Shown one piece after another: positions 34,301 to 44,800 of a stretch of DNA of 64,000 bases (position 1 is its first letter; every line of letters begins with the position of its first letter). The notes under the pieces are model-generated. The model worked only from the letters and a program-made list of their open reading frames with translations, ran no database searches and was not told where the DNA came from. Origin of the DNA: Clitopilus passeckerianus (Eukaryota; Basidiomycota; Agaricomycetes; Agaricales; Entolomataceae); contig CALYLX010000034.1 of assembly GCA_944990035.1 (NCBI GenBank), positions 992,001 to 1,056,000 on the forward strand. The letters run 5' to 3'. Position numbers and translations under genes: made by a program.

Positions 34301-37300
34301 CCTGTGATGCGCGCATAGGAACGCGACGTGGGGACCTCCACGGCAGCGTGGACGGTGGGGGATGGATTGGCACCTTCAGTGACAGGGTACCAGACGCGCT
34401 CAACAGCGACCCGGATGATGCCCAGGTCGCTGTGGGTGGGTGTCTCGTCGAGGTAGACAATGATAGCGTTGCCCCTGCCGAGTTCAGCATGGATAGCACG
34501 GTTCTTAGACCCACCAGCGCCAAAGCGAAGGTTGAGGGTGGAGACAGCCTGTTCAGGCGAAATGGGATGGGGAACAGAGACAGAATTGTCTCCATTGCCC
34601 CTAGTGGCGTAGACGAAGCACTGCTTGCGTGAGGGGCCGCGCGTTGTGGATTTGAGCTTCTGCTTCTTCTTCGAGGAGAGGAGCAGTAGGAGGTGGGGAG
34701 GATGCTGCCTTGCGCTTATTGGCGTTGGAGTTGTCCTTGAGTTGCGCTACTTCATCCCAGGACAGTCCAGGGAGATGACGCGTGAGTTCAGCAAGTTCTG
34801 CGCATTGCTGCGCAGTCATGCCAACAGTAACCTCTGCAAAAGAGCGAGGGGCGGCGTTTGCAGGCCTTCTGGGCGGCTGCGATGCGACAGAAGCGTAGGA
34901 CGCCTTGGGAGCGCGCTGACGCTGTTGTGAGGGCTGCTGCTGCTGCTGGGACGCATTAGCAGGGTTGGGTGCACGCACAGCATGCGGATTGGGTGCCCTA
35001 CGCGTTGCAGGGGCTTGTGGGGCAGGCCTAGCGAACTGGCGCTGCCATTGCATCCAGTTTCCGGGGTTTACCCGCCCTGGTTGCGATGTGGAGGGTGTAG
35101 CACCTGAGTCCAGTCCAGGGACCGGGTTGTCAGGTTGCTGAGATGTCGCTGTGGACTCCTGTCCCTCCATGGGAACCGGAGATTTGTGACCAGTGGCAGT
35201 GTGTTCCGCGGGTCGGGGAGGGGTAACCTGGGTCCTGGCGCCTTGTGAGACGCTGGAGGAGGTGGGGGGAACTGCTGGGGCAGAGGAGGCCGGTGCTACA
35301 CCATGCCCCTCTGCAGCAGCAGTGGAGAAGCAGATGCTGCGCTTGCAGCACCTTTGGGAGCAGCAGTGCGCACAGGGCGCTGCTGGGGAGTGGGAGAGGA
35401 ATATAGGCGTCCAAGGCGTCCCTAACGCGTCGGATTCGGGGAAGGAAGTTCTCATTTGGAGTGAGATACTTGAGAAGGCCTAGGAGGCCGCTTGAGAGCA
35501 GACAAGCACAAGAGTGTCTGCAAGAGTGCGGAGTGTTCCTCGTCGCTGGCAGCAGAAGGGCCCGGTTGAGCCACTCCTTGAAGGTGACAAGAGAGTCAGT
35601 GATCGCGTCTATGTCTTCCTCGACCGCGTCATCCGTGGCCTGCACCTGCAAACCCACGGAATCATACTCTGAATGTCCTAGAACGCAGGAGAGAACCCTT
35701 GCGTTGGTGAAGTCGCCCTGGAGGCGGTTCTGGACTTGGGCTGCGCAACAGCAGCACCAGAGGCGTCCTTCCTGCGCTTGTGTTCAGGGGAGGAAGGTGC
35801 GGAAGGAGCAGGGCTCTCGTCTGCTTCAAAACCATCGTCCTCATCCATTGCTGGAGTAGGACGCTTGTTTCGAGCGCCAGAGGGGCCTTGGGGAGTTTCT
35901 TCGCCATCAAACGCGCCATAGCTGCTGCCATGGCCCTTCTGAGGCGTGGAGGGCGTCGGAGGTGGGTCCGGTGGCCGAGTATTCTTCTTGGTGCCTCCTG
36001 CACCACTCATAGTGCAGACAGGCGCGAAAACTAGAGGGTTGAGCGGTGTGCAAGTGCTTGAGGGCGAATTTGCGTCGCTGTTGTGGCTGTGATGGTGGTG
36101 GTAACAGATCAAAGAGGATGTTGGGATAACAACTCAAAGACTGCTCGCATCTCCACCAAGTCAAAGTCCTGGTGGAATCCTGAGTGCTCTGAGGCTGTCA
36201 GAGTGTATCGCGCTTCCAGGGCGGTCGCTGATTACAAGGCGTTCCGCAGGACCACTAAGGTGGCCAAGCGCAAGTTCTTTGATAGTAGGATTCAGACAAT
36301 TGCTACTACCAACAAGCGCCCATGGGATCTTATGCGCTGGGCCAAACAGCGTGAGCTCCCTACACATGAAGCAATTCGCCACAATGGTGAACCCTGCAAT
36401 TCTCTTGAGTCGCTTTGGGCTGCTCTTGACTCAACATACAACTCGGCATCTGACCGCCCTGTTGATCCCTCTGTGCTCGACGACATGCCTCAGTCTCCTC
36501 CGCGCGAGTGGTGGGACTTTGGTGTCAACGAGCTCAGAGAAGAACTAGCAAAGTGTTCAAACACTTCTGCTCCTGGTCCTGATCACCTTACGTGGTATCA
36601 GCTCAAGTCCTTGGTTGCTGACACTGTCATTGCTGCCAAATTCGTCGAGATCGCTAATGCCTGCCTTCGGGTTGGTCACTGGCCCTCTCAGTTCAAGGAG
36701 TCGCGCTCTGCCATTGTCCCCAAGCCTGGCAAACCGCACTACTCAACTCCCAAGATGTTCCGCCCTATTGTGTTGCTCAACACGCTGGGGAAACTCTTTG
36801 AGAAGATGCTTGCAAACCGAATGCAGTTTGAAGCGCAGAAATTCGGTGTGTTCCACCCCAATCAGTTTGGAGGTGTGCGCCAACACTCTACTGAGGATGC
36901 GGGTGTTTATCTCACTCACATTGTCAAAGCCGGTTGGGCTAGAGGGTTGAAGACAAGCGTGGTCGCATTTGACCTTGCTCAGTTCTTCCCCTCTCTCAAC
37001 CATGACATGCTGCTACGCATACTGCGCAGACTGGGTTTCGCGCCGGAAGTCTGCAACTTCTTTGCATCTTACCTTGTTGGGAGACACACATCCTACAGCT
37101 GGAACGGCGAAGAGTCCAGCAAGTATTCTGCAGATGTTGGCGTTGGTCAAGGATCTGCTTTATCCCCTCTTCTCTCTGCGCTCTATTTGGTGCCGGGGAT
37201 GAGGCTGTTTGAACGCAGGATTGCTCCTGGCGTTACAACACTCATGTCGTATGTGGATGATGGCTCGCTCATCGTTCAGTCGCCATCCTTTGGGGAGAAC

Positions 37301-39292
37301 ATCACCCTACTTCAACAAGCATACACTGTCATCACAGAGCTTGTTACTGCACTTGGCCTCGTCTTGGAACATGACAAGACAGACGTCTTTCACTTCTCTC
37401 GCAAGCACAACGATGTCAATCCTGCCATTGACTTGGGCTTTGCTCCACACACTGGCAACTCGCCACTTCAACCCAAGAGCGTTTGGCGCTACTTGGGCTT
37501 CTACTTTGACCGGTCGCTATCCTTTAGCCACCATGTCAAGTACTACTCTACCAAGGCTCTGACCACTGTCAAGGCAATGATCATGCTTGGTAACTCGTCA
37601 AGGGGCATCACCCCTATGCAGAAGCGGCTGCTCTACCGTGCATGCGTCCTTCCAGTCGCTACGTATGGTGTGGGCCTCTGGTTCTACAAAGGTGCAAGGT
37701 GTAAGACTGCTATGTCGCACTTGCGCACTATGCAACACAAGGCTGCTAGGTGGATAACTGGCGCCTTTCGCACATCGCCAGGCGGGGGGACCGAGTCTAT
37801 TGCTGGTCTCCCCCCCATTCATCTGCACATCAGGAAACTGGTCGAACGCGGCCAGGCGCGTATTGGCACCCTGATTGGCAACCACCCTACGCTGTCGCTC
37901 ATCAGTGACAAGCACCAGCTGTACAAAGGGACAATGCATCTCCCTTCGTCTCTCTCCAACTTGTCGCGACGCGTGCGCGGCAATTTGCTCTCTACAGTTG
38001 TGGACTCTGACGCACATGCGGTGCGCGTCTCTGAGCCTCTCAACCCTGTCCATGGAGAAGCAGTCCCGGGCCTTCGCCTGCTGGATACGCACTCAGGCAG
38101 GATTACATTTGACACCATCATTGCAGCATCTAAGGATGCCCTTGATTCTCGTCGCATCCACTTGGATGTGATTCGCGCTGATGCAGATCTGTCTGACACC
38201 ACAGTATTGGTGGCAGCTGACGCGTCTGTTCCCAAAAGCAGGAAGCACCAAGCGGTTGCTGCTTGCTCCCTCCTTCATGGCGCCTTTGGCCCAGAAGAAT
38301 ACACTATGGCATCAGGCAGAGTCCTCTCTGATGATGCCGAACTCGCAGCCATTGACTTGTCTATAAGCAAGGCTGTTCTGCGCAACAACTGTGTCAAAAT
38401 AGTTGTGCTCTCAGACTCGACTAAAGCCATTCGGTTGGCTTTGGACCCGTCTCTCCACTCCGGGCAAGGACACTCGCTGTCCATTTGCTCCAAACTACGT
38501 GCTTGGTTCTCGGGCGACGCAAACAGGCGCGTCCACTTTGTTCATGTCCCTTCAAAACTCAACTGGGACATCCACCACCGTGCTCACTTGGCGGCCACTG
38601 GCTTGCGGGTGGGTGCTGGCAATCAACCCCGGACATCCCTTGGGTATGCCCGGAAACGCGCTGTAGATAGGATGCTGCATGAGTGGACTTGTCTGCTCCA
38701 GCAGCCCTCTTACTCTGGCAACAACTTTCTGCGCCTTACACACAAAGGTGCCTCCCTAAGGCCCACACATCTCAAAGGTGGGCCTTGGCTACATCGCGTT
38801 GGGTCTTCCAATGCGCACACCGCACGCCTCACACGTGCAGTCTTGGGTCATGCACCCATTGGTGAATTCCGCGCGCGCTTCAACCTTGATGGGGAGACAG
38901 CGTGTGTGTGCGATTGGCGCACCCTGGAAACGAGGGACCATGTCCTTCACCAGTGTGCGCACTTCCAACGGCGGCCTAACCAGCGCTTGCGCCGGGAGCT
39001 GTCGTCCTTCTTGTTCTTTCTTGAGAACAACCCCGCTGCTTTTGCGTTTCCATCGCAGCAGCCTCCACCGCCGTTTCCTAAGCCCAGGAAGATACGGCGA
39101 CGTGGCCCGCCTGATAAGGCCCCCGCACGTCCTCGCAGTGCCCTCCCCGCCGCGGGGGGCCATCGCCGTCAAATGCCTGTGACAGGCTCCGCTGCACCAC
39201 CGCGCCCGGACGATCTTGTCTGGGTGCCGGGCGCACATCAATTTGTTCGCAGAGAACAAGCCGAAGCGTCAGGCATGTTTTACCATGCATAG
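28323..39292 (+). CDS. LINE ORF2: APE endonuclease, RT, RNase H (1363 aa), copy D, split by E
   Basis: Segments 28323-29257 and 36136-39292 sum to 4092 nt, a perfect reading frame. The APE-type endonuclease (residues ~1-250) shows FFSQNVNRNYD, ILLQEPPW (catalytic Glu), AGDFNCKSS and GPSDHAPL. RT follows with FRPIVLLNTLGK, AFDLAQFFPSLN, GVGQGSALSP and MSYVDDGS. RNase H has LVAADAS, DAELAAIDLS, VVLSDSTKAIR and LNWDIHHRAH, so the acidic residues are present. A CVCDWRTLETRDHVLHQC zinc motif lies near the C-terminus. The protein makes the target nick and primes cDNA from it. Domain order suits Tad-like or other fungal APE clades; the clade needs a tree. Confidence 0.92.
29563..33653 (-). pseudogene. 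LINE ORF2 with one frameshift, copy E
   Basis: The same protein as D ORF2. It begins at the ATG ending at 33653 (MRYNHVNTLRFFSQN). One G is missing in GAGGGAGAGG at about 33480, so the frame splits after about 57 codons; the remaining 1303 codons (33474-29563) are open to the natural stop. The length, 4091 nt, is exactly one less than D. The lost base lies at the edge of a 2.2-kb patch of similar losses, so it may be a consensus error. Confidence 0.9.
33663..36010 (-). pseudogene. LINE ORF1 with ten one-base losses, copy E
   Basis: Spans ATG (36010) to TAA (33663), 2348 nt against 2358 nt in D: exactly ten nucleotides short. I located all ten at G/C runs of 2-4 bases (near 35680, two near 35530-35570, 35480, 35400, 35325, two near 34670-34680, 34093 and 34036). 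Between them the sequence is almost identical to D. The zinc-knuckle region and the C-terminus are readable. Confidence 0.9.
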
Positions 39293-39597
39293 GCGTCAGT
39301 GCTCCATCCTTCATATAGCGGCGAGCCTGGCCTTCAGGGTTCTCGCTGCTTCTGCGGGGTGTTGCGCGCTACCATACTCGCTGAGAGATTTATCCTCGGG
39401 GGCCACCCTAGCTTGCTCTTTGGTGCACCTCGTATTCAGTGTAGTTCACTCGACGAACACGGTTATTTACTTACGTTAGTATACAATGCATGTATTTAGG
39501 TACTTGCGACCGGACTGCGATCGGGCGCCGGAATATAAATTGTCAGACGCCCCCTCCGGGGGCGTAGGGCTTTGATCAAAAAAAAAAAAAAAAAAAA
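39293..39597 (+). promoter_or_regulatory. LINE 3' UTR with terminal hairpin and poly(A)
   Basis: The 3' UTR of copy D. At 39547-39565 it forms a perfect 8-bp hairpin, ACGCCCCC-TCC-GGGGGCGT, followed by AGGGCTTTGATC and 20 A. The same element is present in copies A, E, G, I and J. By analogy with other LINEs, such a 3' hairpin would be the site by which RT recognises its own RNA; that role is inferred. It also contains the conserved stretch GGAATATAAATTGTCAGAC. Confidence 0.8.
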
Positions 39598-40453
39598 CCA
39601 GCTGGAGGTGACAATTATATCACACTACGTGAATATCTTGCATATATGCTCCATGTGCGGCCAGACAGATCTGATCACCTCTTCCGAGCAGGAGCACTAT
39701 TCCAAGAATTTGGAGTAGATGGATGGGCATCATTAGAGCAGCAAAAACTTAGATGAATTCGACACCATCAGGGGGAAATACGTGCGGAAGTGTACTCTGG
39801 CTTAGCAGATGCTGTGGCTGCAGGAGATGGCGATACAAAGCAAGCTGCATTAGGACAACGCATAATTCTACCATCGAGTTTTCAAGGCAGTGTTAGAAAT
39901 ATGCAGCAGAAATGCCAAGATGCGCTGGCTATCAACCGCTACTTCAAAGGTGCTGATCTGTTTATTACAGTCACTGCAAATCCTAAATGGCCTGAAATTG
40001 AGCGTGAGCTCTTTCCAGGCCAGACAGCTGCAGATCGCCCTGATTTAGTGACCCGCGTTTTCCACTCTCGAATTGAACATCTCCTTAAAGACCTCAAAAA
40101 TGGTTGTCTTGGTGTCCCAGCTGCACACTGCTACACTATCGAGTTTCAAAAATGTGGCCTGCCTCACATGCATCTCATTCTTTTCCTCAAACAAGAATAC
40201 AAACTTCATACCCCTGTAGATGAAAATAGATAATTCTACTGTATATTTGATTATAGTACTTAATACAATACATATAATACACTGTCCTACTACAGTGGGA
40301 TTAGACATTGTGTACTGAGCTGGGGGTCTGGGGGGCGCAGCGCCCCCAGCAAGCCTGGAATCCCTGAGCGGAGCAGGTCCGAAGCACAACGAAGTTTGCG
40401 AAGCTTACGGAGTGTGCGTAGGGCCGTCTGCAAAGCGACGGGTTCCCGGCTTG

Positions 40454-41844
40454 TGTGAGGTGATCAGGCCCTGGAGCAGAAGTGTTTGAACACTTTGCTA
40501 GTTCTTCTCTGAATTCGTTAACACCAAAGTCCCACCACTCACGCGGAGGAGACTGGGGCACATCGTCGAGCACAGAGGGATCAACCGGGCGGTCAGACGC
40601 CGAGTTGTATGTCGAGTCAAGAGCAGCCCAGAGCGACTCAAGAGAATTGCAAGGTTCACCATTGTGGCGAATTGCCTCATGTGTAGGGAGCTCGCGCTGT
40701 TTGGCCCAGCGCATAAGGTCCCATGGACGCTTGTTGGTAGTAGCAATTGTCTGGATCCTACTATCAAAGAACTTGCGCTTAGCCACCTTGGTGGTCCTGC
40801 GGAACGCCTTGTAATCAGCGACCGCCCTGGAAGCGCGATACACTCTGACAGCCTCAGAGCACTCAGGATTCCACCAGGACTTTGACTTGGTGGAGATGCG
40901 AGCAGTCTTTGAGTTATTATCCCAAGACTGCTTAATAGCAGTTGCAATGGCGCCAGTGCAGCGTTCGATTGCTTCTGCTGTTGTGAGAGTGGTTGTGTCC
41001 AATGCTCGCAAAGAAGAGGACAGTTCCTCCAGGAACTCTTCCTCTTGCTCACTGCCCTTGGGCAGAGTGATGCGCTCAGCAGCCAGCTGCACAGGCTGGA
41101 TACGGAGCGTGACAGTCAAGGGAGCGTGGTCAGAGGGTCCTTTCCACTCTGTGACCACGCTGTGTGAAGTCCCTGCAGTGCGACCCACAGGGAGGAAGAA
41201 TAGATCAATGACTGACGGCCTAAGGCTGCCAGCATGCGGGAAGTGAGTAGGAGTGCGTACTGGTAGTACGCTAACCTCCAAGCCCAGGTCAAGCGCGACA
41301 TCACATAGTTCAGTCGCAACATGGTTTGTAGAGTCACAGTCCGGATCCCAGACTGACGACTTGCAGTTGAAGTCCCCTGCCATGCAAAGCATGCTTGGGA
41401 GGCGTGGAGCATTGTCACACAACCAGCGAATGGCAGTACCATCCCCTGGGCTAGAGTAGACATTGGCAAAGTGTATTTGAGCACCTGCGCTCCCATACAA
41501 TGTTGTGACCAACACATCATTGTGGTTGGGGAGGTCAGTGCGAAAAGCAGGCCGCATACCTGCAAGGCGCCTATGCACAAACGTCATAACGCGTGGGCGG
41601 TCGGTATCGGATGCTGGACGTCTAAACATAACCAGCCAGTCCGGATGAGTGGGAGCACCAATCACTCCTGCCTCCCTTTCTGGGTTGGTAGTGGACACAG
41701 TGCGTCGAATGAGCCGCCATGGAGGCTCTTGAAGCAGAATCACGTCAAAGTCATTCTTACGTTCCTCTAGTAGCGAAGCAACCAGATCATAGTTTCTATT
41801 CACATTCTGTGAAAAGAAGCGGAGAGTATTTACATGTTTGTATC
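40454..41844 (-). pseudogene. LINE ORF2 N-terminal half, copy C/F
   Basis: Encodes the start of ORF2 from codon ~3 (RYKHVNTLRFFSQN) through the full APE endonuclease to PGPDHLT, where the Helitron cuts it. The start ATG is separated from it by insertion of copy G. The endonuclease motifs are ILLQEPPW, AGDFNCKSS and SDHAPL. The segment is open apart from these interruptions. Confidence 0.85.
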
Positions 41845-44800
41845 TTTTTTTTTTTTTTTTTTTTTGTGTCAAAGCCCTACGCCCCCGGAGGGGGCGTCTG
41901 ACAATTTATATTCCGGCGCCCGATCGCAGTCCGGTCGCAAGTACCTAAATACATGCATTGTATACTAACGTAAGTAAAGAACCGTGTTCGTCGAGTGAAC
42001 TACACTGAATACGAGGTGCACCAAAGAGCAAGCTAGGGTGGCCCCCGAGGATAAATCTCTCAACGAGTATGGTAGCGCGCAACACCCCGCAGAAGCAGCA
42101 ACAACCCTGGAGGCCAGGCTCGCCGCTATATGAAGGATGGAGCACTGACGCCTATGCATGGAAAACCATGCCAGACGCTTCGGCCTGTTCTCTGCGAACA
42201 AATTGGTGTGCACCCGGTACCCAGACAAGATCGTCTGGGCGCGGCGGTGCAGTGGAGCCTGTTACAGGCATTCGTCGGCGATGGCCCCCCGCAGCGGGGA
42301 GGGCATCACGGCGGCGTGTGGGGGCCTTGTCAGGTGGCCCACGTCGCCGTGTCTTCCTGGCTTTGGGAAACGGCGGTGGAGGCTGTTGCGAAGGAAACGC
42401 AAAAGTGGCAGGGTTGTTCTCAAGGAAGAACAAGAAAGACGACAGCTCTCGGCGCAAGCGCTGGTTGGGCCGTCGTTGGAAGTGTGCGCACTGGTGAAGG
42501 ATGTGTCCCCTCGTTTCCAGAATGCGCCAGTCGCATGCACACGCTGTCTCCCCACCCAGGTTGAAGCGTGCGCGGAATTCGCCAATGGGTGCATGACCCA
42601 GAACTGCGCGTGTAAGGCGCGCGGTATGCGCATTGGAAGAACCAACGCGACGTAGCCAAGGTCCACCTTTAATGTGTGTGGGCCTCAGGGAGGCACCTTT
42701 GTGTGTAAGGCGCAAGAAGTTGTTGCCAGAGTAAGAAGGCTGCTGCAGTAGACAAGTCCACTCATGCAACATTCTATCTACAGCGCGTTTCCGGGCATAC
42801 CCAAGGGATGTCCGGGGTTGGTTGCCAGCACCCACCCGCAAGCCAGTGGCCGCCAAGTGAGCACGGTGGTGGATGTCCCAGTTGAGTTTTGAAGGGACAT
42901 GAACAAAGTGGACGCGCCTGTCGGCGTCGCCCGAGAACCAAGCACGTAGTTTGGAGCAAATGGACAGCGAGTGTCCTTGCCCAGAATGGAGAGACGGGTC
43001 CAAAGCCAATCGGATGGCTTTGGTCGAGTCTGAGAGCACAACTATTTTGACACAGTTGTTGCGCAGAACAGCCTTGCTTATAGACAAGTCAATGGCTGCG
43101 AGTTCGGCATCATCAGAAAGGACTCTGCCTGATGCCATAGTGTATTCTTCCGGGCCAAAGGCGCCATGAAGGAGGGAGCAAGCAGCAACCGCTTGGTGCT
43201 TCCTGCTTTTGGGAACAGACGCGTCAGCTGCCACCAACACTGTAGTGTCAGACAGATCTGCATCAGCGCGAATCACATCCAAGTGGATGCGACGAGAATC
43301 AAGGGCATCCTTAGATGCTGCAATGACGGTGTCAAGTGTGACCCTACCAGAGTGGGTATCCAGCAGGCGAAGGCCTGGGACCGCCTCACCATGGACAGGG
43401 TTGAGAGGCTCAGAGACGCGCACAGCATGTGCGTCAGAATCCACGACCGTAGAGAGCAAGTTGCCGCGCACGCGTCGCGACAAGTTGGAGAGAGACGAAG
43501 GAAGACGCATTGTTCCTTTGTACAGCTGGTGCTTGTCACTAATGAGCGACAGCGTAGGGTGGTTGCCAATCAGGGTGCCAATACGCGCCTGGCCGCGTTC
43601 GACCAGTTTCCTGATGTGCAGATGAATGGGAGGGAGACCAGCGATAGACTCGGTCCCCCCACCCGGCGATGAGCGAAAGGCGCCAGTTATCCACCTAGCA
43701 GCCTGGAGTTGCATAGTGCGCAAGTGCGACATAGCAGTCTTGCACCTAGCACCTTTGTAGAACCAGAGGCCCACACCATATGTAGCGACTGGAAGGACGC
43801 ACGCACGGTAGAGCAGCCGCTTCTGCATAGGGGTGATACCCCTTGATGAGTTACCAAGCATGATCATTGCCTTGACAGTGGTCAGAGCCTTGGTAGAGTA
43901 ATACCTGACATGGTGGCTAAAGGATAGCGACCGGTCAAAGTAGAAGCCCAAGTAGCGCCAAACGCTCTTGGGTTGAAGTGGCGAATTGCCAGTATGTGGA
44001 GCAAAGCCCAAGTCAATGGCAGGATTGACATCGTTGTGCTTGCGAGAGAAGTGGAAGACCTCTGTCTTATCATGTTCCAAGACAAGGCCAAGTGCGGTAA
44101 CAAGCTCTGTGATGACAGCATACGCTTGTTGGAGTAGGGTGATGTTCTCCCCAAAGGATGGCGACTGAACGATGAGTGAACCATCATCCACATACGACAT
44201 GAGTGTTGTAACGCCAGGAGCAATCCTGCACTCAAACAGCCTCATCCCTGGCACCAAATAGAGCGCAGAGAGAAGAGGGGATAAAGCAGATCCTTGGCCA
44301 ACACCAACATCTGCAGAATACTTGCTGGATTCTTCGCTGTTCCAGCTGTAGGATGTGTGTCTCCCAACAAGGTAAGACGCAAAGAAGTTGCAGACTTCCG
44401 GCGCGAAGCCTAGTCTGCACAGTATGCGTAGAAGCATGTCGTGGTTGAGAGAGGGGAAGAACTGAGCAAGGTCAAAAGCGACCACGCTTGTCTTCAGCCC
44501 TCTAGCCCAACCGGCCTTGACAATGTGAGTGAGATAAACACCCGCATCCTCAGTAGAGTGTTGGCGCACGCCTCCAAACTGGTTGGGGTGGAACACGCCG
44601 AATTTCTGCGCTTCAAACTGCATTCTGTTTGCAAGCATCTTCTCAAAGAGTTTCCCCAGCGTGTTAAGCAACACAATAGGGCGGAACATCTTGGGAGTTG
44701 AATAGTGCGGTTTGCCAGGCTTTGGAACAATGGCAGAACGCGACTCTTTGAAGTGAGAGGGCCAGTGGCCCACCCGAAGGCAGGCATTGGCAATCTCGAC

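Larger units (their letters stand above)
29258..36120 (-). mobile_element. LINE copy E: full length, nested in D
   Basis: A 6863-bp copy with a 19-nt poly(A) (29258-29276 as T) and the 5' end CATCCTCTTTGATC at 36120. It is flanked by TTGGGATAACAACTC at 29243-29257 and 36121-36135, a 15-bp target-site duplication. It is nearly identical to D, apart from 11 one-base losses between about 33480 and 35690. It is the youngest layer of this nest. Confidence 0.95.
25846..39597 (+). mobile_element. LINE copy D: full length, interrupted by copy E
   Basis: A complete element of about 6.87 kb made of 25846-29257 and 36136-39597. It starts CATCCTCTTTGATCTG and ends TTTGATC plus 20 A. It is flanked by AACCAGCTGGAGGT (25832-25845 and 39596-39609; the two A are shared with the tail), splitting the Helitron Rep. 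Both ORFs are intact once E is excluded. It is the best reference copy in the window and, with E, the best candidate for a recently active lineage. Confidence 0.95.
24763..40233 (+). pseudogene. Helitron Rep N-terminal region, interrupted
   Basis: Coding pieces lie at 24763-25845 and 39610-40233. The first has a Pro-rich leader, a TGA (24991), a Cys/His region (CQFCHAWHWEWE, CC), NIRAYNNALAMTS, SVNTRMNNP and LRYPLLFPQG. Across LINE D the frame continues as DNYITLREYLAYMLHVRP, GALFQEFGVDGWASLEQQ, then TGA (39753) where the family has Trp (Trp-Ile-Arg), then SGLADAV, DLFITVTANPKWPEI and CGLPHMHLILFL, the HUH motif. It stops soon after (TPVDENR). The catalytic Tyr region and the whole helicase are absent. 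It nicks DNA in intact relatives; here it is dead. Confidence 0.85.
23766..40453 (+). mobile_element. Helitron (about 2.9 kb without the nested LINEs)
   Basis: Inserted between A (23765) and T (40454) of the LINE sequence TACCA|TGTGAGG, the AT target typical of Helitrons, without duplication. The 5' end is TCTATATATTACTAG. The 3' end is CTTG (40450-40453) instead of the usual CTRR. A hairpin at 40424-40441 (CCGTC, bulged T, GC, loop AAA, GC, GACGG) lies 12 nt before the 3' end, the expected spacing. A second GC-rich hairpin is at about 40328-40349. LINE D is inserted at 25845. Only the Rep part of the usual Rep-helicase is present. Confidence 0.85.

Noticed and set aside
40328..40349. GC-rich hairpin as the Helitron's terminal hairpin
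   Set aside because: It is over 100 nt from the 3' end set by restoration of the LINE. The hairpin at 40424-40441, 12 nt from the end, fits far better.
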